Shown here in pieces: positions 1 through 7,416 of a stretch of 64,000 nucleotides of DNA. A program made the translations under genes and the position numbers. Under the pieces are notes generated by a model. The model was not told the DNA's origin. It did no database searches and saw nothing but the letters and a program-made list of their open reading frames with translations. This DNA comes from Trichothermofontia sp964536415 (GTDB lineage: Bacteria; Cyanobacteriota; Cyanobacteriia; B231). Position 1 is the stretch's first letter. Every line of letters begins with the position of its first letter. Where the stretch lies: assembly GCA_964536415.1 (NCBI GenBank), contig CAZHXN010000005.1:31321-95320 (forward strand), written 5' to 3'.

Positions 1-500
1 TGCAGTTGGCTGAGGGTGCAGGGTTCACCGTTGATGTAGTAGGTGGAGGTATAGGTCCCCTGCTGCGTCACGCGCAGCTTCCGGGTCACGCTCCATTCAC
101 CGCTGGTCGTGGCTGCCGGTAGCGGTTCCGGTGACGGGACCGAGGTTGCCAGCGGATCGAAATCCCCGTTATCGGCGTCAGTGGCGATCGCGGCCTGTTC
201 CGCCGCCACCTGGGTACTGGGCAAAACTTCCCCCTCCAGGTCAAACGTCACCGTCACACTGGCCTCCACCGTCGCCCGTCCCCGCGTACTGTGGGTTTGG
301 TTCACCAGGTCCGGCAACCGTTCCGCCCGCATTCCCTTAGAACTGGAAAGACCCAGGGCAAAGAGCAGCGCATCGAGGATATTGGACTTGCCTGAACCAT
401 TGGGACCAGAAATCACAGTAAATCCGGGCAGCAACGGAATCTGGGTCGTGCCGCCAAAGGATTTGAAGTGGGATAGCTCAACGCGCTTGATGTAGACCAT
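1..500 (-). CDS. smc: Chromosome segregation protein SMC, N-terminal part (runs off the window)
   Basis: Read on the minus strand from an ATG at 500, the protein begins MVYIKRVELSHFKSFGG and has a Walker A loop GPNGSGKSN at about residues 32-40, followed by the N-lobe of an SMC ATPase head. SMC proteins form long coiled-coil dimers that organise and segregate chromosomes. The frame stays open to base 1, so only about 166 residues are visible and the coiled coil, hinge and C-terminal signature motif lie outside. The region around residues 95-130 (rich in Ala, Asp, Pro and Ser) looks like a lineage-specific insertion in the head. SMC rather than RecF/RecN is favoured by the FKSF motif and the NILDALLFALG helix after the P-loop. 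Confidence 0.9.
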   Translation of the reverse strand, partial: MVYIKRVELSHFKSFGGTTQIPLLPGFTVISGPNGSGKSNILDALLFALGLSSSKGMRAERLPDLVNQTHSTRGRATVEASVTVTFDLEGEVLPSTQVAAEQAAIATDADNGDFDPLATSVPSPEPLPAATTSGEWSVTRKLRVTQQGTYTSTYYINGEPCTLSQL

Positions 501-616
501 GCCGGCCTAGGGGGCACCTGGAATTGGGTACAAATTTACTGCATCTCTAGGGAAATCGCAAGCGATAAAGGGTGCCCAATAGGGTAGCATACGGCTTCAG
601 ATTCTTGACTTTGCCC

Positions 617-1519
617 ATGCGACGCGATTCAATTTTTTATCGCCTTTTTCAACAGTCCCCGGCCCTGCTGTTTGAGTTGATCCCGCAGCCCCCGGCCAAT
701 GTCAAGGACTACGGCTTTGCCACGATCGCGGTCAAAGAACCCCGCTTTGAAATCGATGGCGTCTTCATCCCCCCACCCACCGATCCTCCCGGTATCGTCT
801 TTTTTGGCGAGGTGCAGTTCCAAAAGGATGAGTACTTTTATGAGCGGCTCTTCGCCGAAATCTTTCTGTTTTTCTATCGCTACCGCACCGACTACACTGA
901 CTGGCGGGTGGTGATCATTTATCCCAGCCGCCGGGTTGAGCAGGACAATACCGCCCCCTATGACACCTTACTCAACTCTGAGCGGGTGCATCGCATCTAT
1001 CTGGATGAGTTGGGGGAGATTGACCAGTTACCGTTGGGGGTGGCGCTGATGGTGTTAACGATCGTCCCGGAGCGCCAAGCCCCCGATCGTGCCCGTGCCT
1101 TGATTAGCCGTGTCCAGCAGGAAGCGCCCGCCTCAGGCAATGGTCAGGCGATAATAGACATGATCACGACGATCATCGCGTACAAATTTACGAATTTGAG
1201 CCGACAGGAGGTGGAAGCCATGTTGGGGATACAGCTTGCCGACACACGCATCTATCGCGAAGCCAAGGAAGAAGGTCGTCAGGAGGGATTACAGGAGGGA
1301 CTGCAACAGGGGTTGCAACAAGGGCTACAACAGGGATTGCAACAGGGAGAGTCCGCCTTGATTGTGCGACTGTTGCAACGGCGCTTGGGCCGCTTGGATG
1401 CTGACTTGGTGGCACAAATTCAAGCATTACCTGTTCCCCAACTGGAAGCGTTAGGGGAAGCTTTGCTGGAGTTTACTCATATGGCTGATTTGAACAACTG
1501 GTTGGCACAACACCAGTAG
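617..1519 (+). CDS. DUF2887 (Rpn/PD-(D/E)XK-like) family protein
   Basis: About 300 residues, opening MRRDSIFYRLFQ, the usual N-terminus of the cyanobacterial DUF2887 family; an in-frame start 45 bases upstream would add a stretch unlike the family. The N-terminal two thirds has the alternating pattern of a PD-(D/E)XK-type nuclease fold (GVFIPP...GIVFFGEVQFQ, then FFYRYRTDYTDWRVVIIYPSR), and family members are described as transposase-like or Rpn-like. The C-terminal third carries a run of QEGLQQG units encoded by a 12-bp tandem repeat and ends in a helical region. These genes are numerous in cyanobacteria and their cellular job is not known; a nuclease role is a family inference only. Confidence 0.8.
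   Translation: MRRDSIFYRLFQQSPALLFELIPQPPANVKDYGFATIAVKEPRFEIDGVFIPPPTDPPGIVFFGEVQFQKDEYFYERLFAEIFLFFYRYRTDYTDWRVVIIYPSRRVEQDNTAPYDTLLNSERVHRIYLDELGEIDQLPLGVALMVLTIVPERQAPDRARALISRVQQEAPASGNGQAIIDMITTIIAYKFTNLSRQEVEAMLGIQLADTRIYREAKEEGRQEGLQEGLQQGLQQGLQQGLQQGESALIVRLLQRRLGRLDADLVAQIQALPVPQLEALGEALLEFTHMADLNNWLAQHQ
1280..1351 (+). repeat. 12-bp coding tandem repeat (about six units) in the DUF2887 gene
   Basis: Six consecutive 12-base units of the type CARSARGGRYTR encode repeated (Q)QGL/QEGL tetrapeptides. Third positions differ between units, so the repeat is old or under coding selection. Such runs change length easily by slippage. Confidence 0.8.
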
Positions 1520-1522
1520 ACC

Positions 1523-1588
1523 GAAAGCCCGAAAAGCCATTGTGGGGTAGCATCCCGCCTGCCGTCCAGATAACCGAGACGGCTTGTC
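1523..1588. repeat. Dispersed repeat, copy 1
   Basis: About 60 bases directly after the DUF2887 stop codon resemble 17431-17491: both contain AGTAGAyCGAAA, then TTGTGGGGTAG, GCCTGCC and AGACGGCT in the same order. Both copies are non-coding and lie just downstream of a gene, as is common for small cyanobacterial interspersed repeats. Confidence 0.55.
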
Positions 1589-1688
1589 GTGTCAACCACT
1601 CGCAAAACTGGCACAGGACTGCTATCAATGGGGGAACTCAGAACCTAGCCTGACAACAGGAACCTATATTTAGCCTCAGGGTTTGTTT

Positions 1689-2924
1689 ATGTTGGCATTT
1701 TTTCGACGCATCACGCGCCTGTTCGTGCGCAAGTCCACCCAGGTTGCCCAGGAACCCCTCAATCGGGTGAGTTTAATTATTCTGATTCTGGTCGATATCT
1801 TCGTCCTGATCAACGTCTTTAGTGGTCTGGACAATATTGCCAACTGGCCCCTCAGCCCGGATGAAACCTTTCCCTGCTATGGGGCCTACCAAACCTATCA
1901 AAATGAACGGGAACGACAGGACCCTTTCCAGGTTGATACCCAGACGATCGCCCAAGTCATTGCTGATGCCCAAGCGTGGCAACCGCCCCCCGACGATCGC
2001 CACCGCATTGGCAGCGTTAATCCCCTCTGCGTTGAGCATAAACGCCTGAAGCAAGCAGTTCCCACCCCAGAGAATGTGCAACGACAAGATACGATCGCGA
2101 CTCTGAAAACCGAGATCGACAAACTCAAACAAACGATCGCGACGCTCCAGGCCCAATACGATTCAACACTGTTGGAGAAAATTGCCGAACAAGATCCGCA
2201 ACAATCTATTAACCAGTCAACAGCAGAAAGGACGAAGGCAGATATTGAAAGCGCCAAACGTCAAATCCAGGAGAAACAACAACAGATTAAAGAACTCCAG
2301 CAGGAATTACTGGCTACCCCGGTTGCGATCGCCTATCTGGATGCCGTGGGTAACCAGGAAACCTATGCGACCCTGAAGCGAGGCTATGAATCGGCGCAAT
2401 TCTGGTATCCCAATCTCCAATTTTTACTACAACTGCTGTTTCTCGCTCCCCTGATCGCGATCGCCTACTGGTGGCATATTCATGCCGTCAATCACCAGCG
2501 GGGACTACAGGTGCTCCTGAGTTGGCATTTGCTCCTGATCTTCTGCATTCCCTTACTGATCAAGATCTTTACCTTCCTCCAATTTGGTAACCTGGTTCGT
2601 TGGGTAACGGATCTAATCGTTGCTCTTGTGGGTGGCCTCTTATTTGTCGCCAGTTATCTGTTAATCCTGTTTATTCCTCTCCTGGGATTTGGGCTGATCA
2701 AGTTCCTCCAGCGCTTTGTCTTTAATCCTAAAATCCAGGCAAAAAAACGGATTCAGAAATCTCGCTGTATTCAATGCAATGCCCGCTTGCGAACGGCTGA
2801 TCCCTACTGTCCCCACTGTGGCTTTGATCAATACCAGACGTGCCCCCATTGCCACCACCGCACCTACAAGTTTTCCCATTACTGTCGTGCCTGTGGTGAA
2901 CCTTTACAGTCCAGCGAAGGATAG
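1689..2924 (+). CDS. Membrane protein with coiled coil and C-terminal double zinc ribbon
   Basis: 411 residues from the ATG at 1689 (a TTG two codons upstream is less likely). In order: a hydrophobic segment at about residues 25-45, a charged region with a long Gln/Lys/Glu-rich coiled coil at about 125-220, three to four hydrophobic segments at about 235-355, and a cytoplasmic-type tail with four CxxC pairs (CIQCNARL, CPHCGFDQ, CPHCHHRT, CRACGEPL) that form a double zinc ribbon. I do not recognise a named family. The layout suggests a membrane-anchored scaffold or sensor whose ribbon binds protein or nucleic acid; that is inference. It stands alone, with the next gene convergent. Confidence 0.75.
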   Translation: MLAFFRRITRLFVRKSTQVAQEPLNRVSLIILILVDIFVLINVFSGLDNIANWPLSPDETFPCYGAYQTYQNERERQDPFQVDTQTIAQVIADAQAWQPPPDDRHRIGSVNPLCVEHKRLKQAVPTPENVQRQDTIATLKTEIDKLKQTIATLQAQYDSTLLEKIAEQDPQQSINQSTAERTKADIESAKRQIQEKQQQIKELQQELLATPVAIAYLDAVGNQETYATLKRGYESAQFWYPNLQFLLQLLFLAPLIAIAYWWHIHAVNHQRGLQVLLSWHLLLIFCIPLLIKIFTFLQFGNLVRWVTDLIVALVGGLLFVASYLLILFIPLLGFGLIKFLQRFVFNPKIQAKKRIQKSRCIQCNARLRTADPYCPHCGFDQYQTCPHCHHRTYKFSHYCRACGEPLQSSEG

Positions 2925-2933
2925 GCCATCCGT

Positions 2934-3551
2934 CTAGATAAAACACACCATCTCCGGACGATTGGGACAAACACGACGGCTCAGGGGATTATTGCTGAAA
3001 TACAGGCGACTCAGATTGGGCATGGCAAAGAGCATCGAGACCGTGTTGTTGGCACCGCTGATCCGATTCGATTCCAGATAGAGAGTATGCAAATTCTGCA
3101 ACGATCGCAGCGGCGTAATGTTGGAAATTTGGTTGGCCCGCAGGGATAAAATCTCTAGATTCACTAACCCACTGAGGGGGCGTAGATCTTGGATTTGGTT
3201 AGAACCCATGTAAAGCTGCGTTAGGTTCGTCAAACCGGCTAGCAGATCCAGATCTCGAATGCGATTCACGCCCAAATACAACACGCGCAGATTGGTTAAG
3301 CCCGCTAGGGGACTTAAATCTGTAATTTGATTGTCATGCAAAATTAAAAATTGCAGATTTTTCATATCCGCTAGTGGCACAAGATCAGAAATTTCCTGAC
3401 TGGCCAGATTGAGTGTGACAAAACTCCCCAGTTGCATCCCAGCCAAAGTACATTTGTTCGTACTCACTTCATCCATCAGCGCTGCGATCGTATGCTGGGT
3501 GGCTTCGGGTAAATCGTCCGGACTGCGTATCACCTCAGCTTTGTCCGTCAT
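2934..3551 (-). CDS. Leucine-rich-repeat protein
   Basis: 205 residues. After about 45 N-terminal residues there are about six repeats of 21-22 residues with the bacterial internalin-type pattern (LxxLxxLxLxxNxIxDLxPLAxLTN), for example LAGLTNLRVLYLGVNRIRD. There is no clear signal peptide or membrane segment, so it may act in the cytoplasm as a protein-binding platform. The C-terminus (LSRRVCPNRPEMVCFI) resembles the capping region seen in cyanobacterial LRR proteins. It converges with the zinc-ribbon gene, with 9 bases between the stops. The partner is unknown. Confidence 0.8.
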   Translation of the reverse strand: MTDKAEVIRSPDDLPEATQHTIAALMDEVSTNKCTLAGMQLGSFVTLNLASQEISDLVPLADMKNLQFLILHDNQITDLSPLAGLTNLRVLYLGVNRIRDLDLLAGLTNLTQLYMGSNQIQDLRPLSGLVNLEILSLRANQISNITPLRSLQNLHTLYLESNRISGANNTVSMLFAMPNLSRLYFSNNPLSRRVCPNRPEMVCFI

Positions 3552-3757
3552 ACCCTCATCATGAACCAGTTGTACAGGGCTAGCCCACTGGGTAGACTAT
3601 GACTCAGGTGCTTAATCGTACCATACTGTGTGCCCTTCCCCCACACCACTGATGCGCAGGGATAGTCAGGGTATCTAGAGTAAAGATTAAGTTGCCAACC
3701 CTTTATCCATACCTGGCTTACACTAGAAGAAAATCAAGTTTTTGGGAGCAATTGTGG

Positions 3758-3997
3758 ATGGAAATTTCTCGACCCCAAGCACCAGCCCCAACCCCCGAAG
3801 AGTTGGAAGATCTGGAGAAACTAAAAGCGGTCATCGATCGCGCGGTTGCTGATGGCAAAATTACTCAAGGGGAACTTGCCCAGATTCGAGCAGTCACGAC
3901 CCATGATGGCAAAATTACACCCCAGGAAGTTGAACTCTACCGCACACTAATTATCGAAAAGATTAATAAAGGAGAACTAACTTGGGGCTGGCATTGA
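3758..3997 (+). CDS. Small conserved-looking protein, function unknown
   Basis: 79 residues from the ATG at 3758 (MEISRPQAPAPTPEEL). An upstream in-frame start at 3692 would add 22 residues of poor character. The protein is acidic and helical with two similar stretches, VADGKITQGELAQIRAV and HDGKITPQEVELYRTLI, spaced about 20 residues apart. They look like a degenerate EF-hand or TerB-like duplication: each has a D-G-K-I-T turn followed by a helix. No enzyme motif is visible. A terminator-like hairpin follows at 4089-4110. Confidence 0.65.
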   Translation: MEISRPQAPAPTPEELEDLEKLKAVIDRAVADGKITQGELAQIRAVTTHDGKITPQEVELYRTLIIEKINKGELTWGWH

Positions 3998-4088
3998 TGT
4001 GTCTATCCCCTGCAAACATCACTCGTCTGCGAACATCACTCCTGGAAGTTCTGTATATGCTCAGCTTTTCCGATCGTTGCCTTTGATC

Positions 4089-4110
4089 AAAGTCCGCTTT
4101 GGCGGGCTTT
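4089..4110 (+). terminator. Probable intrinsic terminator
   Basis: AAAGTCCGC, loop TTTG, then GCGGGCTTT form a 9-bp stem with one G-T pair, followed by a short T-rich stretch. It lies about 90 bases after the small ORF ending at 3997 and before the antiporter gene. Confidence 0.5.
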
Positions 4111-4219
4111 CTTTGTGCTGATCATGAGTCTGCCGATCATCCTTAGTTAACTGGGCAGTTAACTGGGCGATCGACTGGGACGATCGGGTATTAACCTTTT
4201 CCACTGGTGAACACGCTTC

Positions 4220-5614
4220 ATGGAATTGAACCTAATGATTGACCGTTTATTCCTGTCCCATGCCCCCTGGTTCCTGGCGAGTGTGGGTGAAGATGCCAAT
4301 ATCGAACTAGCCAGTTTCCTTATGTCCGGGGTACGTGTCCTTCTAATTTTCGGGTTAGCAGTGCTTCTGGCTGAAATCCTGGCCCGTTTCAAATTACCCT
4401 CTATCCTGGGGTGTTTGCTAGCAGGCGTTATCCTGGGGACTTCTGGGTTGCATTGGGTTGTCCCAGGGGGGGCAGCCGCGAGTCTGAGTCCCGGTTTGGT
4501 CAATGCGATCGCGGCCATCTCCCATGCCACCCCTGCCGAGATTATTGAGGACTATGAATCCCGGTTTATCATCATCGAGCGGATTGGCGGCCTAGGGCTG
4601 CTCTGCTTATTATTCCTAACGGGCCTGGAGTCCGATCTCGATGAATTGATCCGCGTGGGGTTCCAGGCCACAACCGTGGCTGTCGTTGGGGTTATCTTGC
4701 CCTTTATCCTGGGGATGCTGGGGTTGATCTACCTGTTCCACGCCCCCGTCATTGTGGCCCTATTTGCCGGAGCCGCACTGACCGCAACCAGTATTGGGAT
4801 TACGGCCAGTGTGCTCAAGGATTTAGGTCAACTCTCCTCTAAAGAAGGCCAAATTATCATTGGGGCTGCCGTTCTAGACGATATTTTGGGAATTGTTATC
4901 TTAGCCATTGTGGTCGCTCTGGTTAAGGAAGGTAACGTCGAATTCTCCCAGATCGCCTATCTGATTCTGAATGCCATCTTTTTTGTGGGGGGAGCATTGC
5001 TCCTGAGTCGCTACGGCATCCCCTTCTTTAATGCCCTCGCCGAGAAGTTTGAGGTGGAAGGAAGCCCCGTTATGTTAGGCGTCATGGTTATCTTTGTCAT
5101 GGCAATGGTAGCTATGGGGCTGCGCCTGGAGTCCGCCTTAGGGGCCTTCGCCGCTGGTCTGGTCATGGGCAGCACCCAGTTGGCGAAGCAACTTGAAGAA
5201 GAAATGAAGCCACTGGTGACCTTATTTGCAACGATTTTCTTTGTCCTGATTGGCGTCGAAATTGATCTGAGCTTGTTTAATCCCTTGGAACCCAGCAACT
5301 GGCCCGGATTATTGATGGCCACTTTCCTGATTGTGGTTGCGATCGTCGGTAAACTAGCGGCGGGCTTTGCCATCTTCGGTTCGGACCCGGTCAATCGGCT
5401 GGCGATCGGAACGGGCATGGTCCCCAGAGGCGAAGTGGGCCTGATTTTTGTGGGGTTAGGGACAGCAACGGGAGTCCTGGACTCAACCACCGATGCCGCC
5501 CTGATTTTGATGGTCATTGCCACCACCTTTCTGGCCCCGGTCCTGCTCCGCTTCGTCTTTAGCGATACGTCTGCGCCGGCGAATCTGAAGGTAAAGCCGG
5601 ATGCCGGTGGCTAG
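4220..5614 (+). CDS. Cation:proton antiporter, Kef/CPA2 type
   Basis: 464 residues, almost all membrane-embedded (about 12-13 hydrophobic segments). Family hallmarks include the re-entrant region LPSILGCLLAGVILG near residue 60 and the paired-charge core AAVLDDILGIVIL around residues 214-226, where adjacent Asp residues are the expected ion-binding site. The later GMVPRGEVGLIFVGLG motif is also typical of CPA2. The protein exchanges K+ or Na+ for protons across the cytoplasmic or thylakoid membrane. It ends soon after the last helix and has no TrkA-N/RCK nucleotide-binding domain, so it is not a full KefB/C. An alternative start lies at 4235. The next gene starts close by or overlaps it. Confidence 0.9.
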   Translation: MELNLMIDRLFLSHAPWFLASVGEDANIELASFLMSGVRVLLIFGLAVLLAEILARFKLPSILGCLLAGVILGTSGLHWVVPGGAAASLSPGLVNAIAAISHATPAEIIEDYESRFIIIERIGGLGLLCLLFLTGLESDLDELIRVGFQATTVAVVGVILPFILGMLGLIYLFHAPVIVALFAGAALTATSIGITASVLKDLGQLSSKEGQIIIGAAVLDDILGIVILAIVVALVKEGNVEFSQIAYLILNAIFFVGGALLLSRYGIPFFNALAEKFEVEGSPVMLGVMVIFVMAMVAMGLRLESALGAFAAGLVMGSTQLAKQLEEEMKPLVTLFATIFFVLIGVEIDLSLFNPLEPSNWPGLLMATFLIVVAIVGKLAAGFAIFGSDPVNRLAIGTGMVPRGEVGLIFVGLGTATGVLDSTTDAALILMVIATTFLAPVLLRFVFSDTSAPANLKVKPDAGG

Positions 5615-5678
5615 TGGCTGGCGAGATCACTGGCGGATAATAGTAAAGACTCATACTCGCAGATACCGCTATGTCCCT

Positions 5679-6392
5679 ATGCCGCCGCATGACGATCCCT
5701 TAACGGTGCTTGATATCCCGATCCGGGCTGAGGTGGTGGCGATCGATGGCCCCTGTGGCCACTCCACCCACATCATCCTCAATCCGGCCAATGGCCAAGT
5801 CACCCATCTGGTTGTGGATGTGCCCACCGTGGGGACACCAGACCGGGTGGGACCGCGCTTGGTGCCGATCGCCGAGATTGCCACAACGGGTCCCCAACAA
5901 ATTCGGCTCCACTGTCGCCGGGAACAGGTAGCCCAATTTCCCCCATTTCTGGAACTGCACTACATCAAGCAAGAGGTTCCTGATTTCTGTGGCTACGATG
6001 CAGAACGGTGTCGCTTCTTGCCCTATGTTCTGCCCAAACGGACAGTCTACAATCCCGTCCACCAGGAATGCATCCCCCCTGGGGAAATTGCTGTCCAACG
6101 CGGTGCCCAGGTAAAAGCCACTGATGGGGATTTGGGGCAGGTGGCGGAATTCCTGCTGGACCCAGCGACCACCTGTGTCACCCACCTCGTGGTGCGGGAA
6201 GGGCACCTTTGGGGACGGCATGAGTGGACGATCCCGATCACCGCGATCGCCCATACCTACGAAGATCGGGTCTATCTCAACTGCGATCGGGCCGCAATCA
6301 CTGCCTTACCCCCCATTCCTCTCCAACGCACCTACCACCTGCCAAGCCCAACTGCCCCAGATTCAACGACATCTAACCCTGACAGCCACTAG
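5679..6392 (+). CDS. PRC-barrel-like domain protein (two copies of the domain)
   Basis: 237 residues from the ATG at 5679. Two similar halves each hold a short beta-rich PRC-barrel-like unit: IPIRAEVVAIDGPCG with QVTHLVVDV, and VQRGAQVKATDGDLG with CVTHLVVREG. PRC barrels bind partner proteins (photosynthetic reaction centre H subunit, RimM), and stand-alone cyanobacterial members are uncharacterised. An upstream ATG at 5601 overlaps the antiporter gene by 14 bases and has a GAAGG ribosome-binding-like stretch before it, so translational coupling with a 263-residue product is possible; I prefer 5679 because the domain starts just after it. Confidence 0.75.
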   Translation: MPPHDDPLTVLDIPIRAEVVAIDGPCGHSTHIILNPANGQVTHLVVDVPTVGTPDRVGPRLVPIAEIATTGPQQIRLHCRREQVAQFPPFLELHYIKQEVPDFCGYDAERCRFLPYVLPKRTVYNPVHQECIPPGEIAVQRGAQVKATDGDLGQVAEFLLDPATTCVTHLVVREGHLWGRHEWTIPITAIAHTYEDRVYLNCDRAAITALPPIPLQRTYHLPSPTAPDSTTSNPDSH

Positions 6393-6400
6393 TAACATCT

Positions 6401-6565
6401 GTAGTTTTGGCTTTAGCCAGCAACGACTAAAGTCGTTACTACCAACGTTATGGTTTGTAGTTTTGGCTTTAGCCAGCAACGACTAAAGTCGTTACTACCA
6501 ACGTTATGGTTTGTAGTTCTGGCTTTAGCTAGCAACGACTAAAGTCATTACTACCAACGTTGCCA
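6401..6565. repeat. Three tandem copies of a 56-bp palindromic repeat
   Basis: Units begin at 6401, 6457 and 6513 (GTAGTTTTGGCTTTAG...). The first two are virtually identical and the third has a few changes. Within each unit the start and the end (CTAAAGTCGTTACTAC) form an imperfect inverted repeat of about 16 bp around a CCAGCAACGA loop, followed by the linker CAACGTTATGGTTT. The stem sequence belongs to a type of small palindromic repeat that is common between cyanobacterial genes. There are no unique spacers, so this is not CRISPR. Confidence 0.85.
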
Positions 6566-6640
6566 ACGTTGCGAAACTTTATGTTTACTGTCCTAGAGTT
6601 AGTTGGGGATGTACGGCTCTGGGCAGGAGTGGCGGAGGAC

Positions 6641-6964
6641 CTAGCGATAGCGATTAAAGGCCGTCACCCGTTCCGCCTCTTGGAACACCCCTTCCCCCTG
6701 GAAGCCTTCTAGCCGGGGTTTAATCTCCACCTTAAGGACATTGGCCGTGTGAATAAAAATGGTTTGATCCAGCAGGTGCAAGGTCCACCAATCCTCCCGC
6801 AGGAAACGCCGCAGATCCTGGCGTAGCTCTTGAGTAGGACTGCCTAACTCAGACACATTGTAGATATTGTAGGTTTCTGTCTGACCATTCACAAAATGGA
6901 CAGTCATTTGGAGTACACGCGGCTCTTCCCCGGTGACAACGGTGTCGTACTCTTGGCTTTGCAT
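6641..6964 (-). CDS. Conserved-looking hypothetical protein
   Basis: 107 residues with no signal peptide or membrane segment. The central part reads as a small beta-rich domain: MTVHFVNGQTETYNIYNV, then a helix, then WWTLHLLDQTIFIHTANVLKVEIKP. That is the pattern of a protein binding a short ligand or a partner strand. An internal ATG at the start of the domain (MTVHFVNG) is an alternative start. It lies about 70 bases from the end of acyP and may be co-transcribed with it. Function unknown. Confidence 0.65.
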   Translation of the reverse strand: MQSQEYDTVVTGEEPRVLQMTVHFVNGQTETYNIYNVSELGSPTQELRQDLRRFLREDWWTLHLLDQTIFIHTANVLKVEIKPRLEGFQGEGVFQEAERVTAFNRYR

Positions 6965-7034
6965 CCGAATTTCCCCTCTGCGTTGATGGTTGTCTCCATT
7001 TTAAGCAGGGCAGTCCCCTACGCCACTGGATCAG

Positions 7035-7382
7035 CTAACGGCGCACCTGGAAGCCCTGGATGGCCGTGGGAGTTTCATATTGCACCTGCACCTGGCTAAC
7101 GATCGCAGCGGGGGGACCCTGATGGCACCAATCAATCATGGCAGCCACCTGGGCCGGACTTCCCTCAAAGCAGGCTTCTACTCGACCATCCGCGAGGTTA
7201 CGCACCCAACCATTGACCCCCCGCTGCTGCGCTTGGGCCTGGGTGGCACCACGATAGAACACCCCCTGCACCTGACCCGAAATCCAGACATGGGCACAGA
7301 CACGGGTAGGCGTGTCCGGGCGATTCTCCTGGGGAGACGTGGCGCGATCGGGAGGCGAGGGAGAGGAAGACAGGGCAGCCAT
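7035..7382 (-). CDS. acyP: Acylphosphatase
   Basis: 115 residues; the last 90 form a standard acylphosphatase domain, and the first about 25 are a Ser/Pro-rich extension that may reflect a start chosen too early. The signature GQVQGVFYR supplies the phosphate-binding loop and catalytic Arg, and GWVRNLADGRVEACFEG supplies the catalytic Asn. The enzyme hydrolyses acyl-phosphate bonds in the cytoplasm. It lies 34 bases downstream of the TldD/PmbA gene on the same strand. Confidence 0.92.
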   Translation of the reverse strand: MAALSSSPSPPDRATSPQENRPDTPTRVCAHVWISGQVQGVFYRGATQAQAQQRGVNGWVRNLADGRVEACFEGSPAQVAAMIDWCHQGPPAAIVSQVQVQYETPTAIQGFQVRR

Positions 7383-7416
7383 GACTCAACACCACTCACG
7401 CAAATGCTATCTGTAT

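Noticed and set aside
6401..6565. Regular 56-bp repeats as a possible CRISPR array
   Set aside because: Only three units, directly adjacent, and the sequence between the palindromes is itself repeated. There are no unique spacers and no cas genes.
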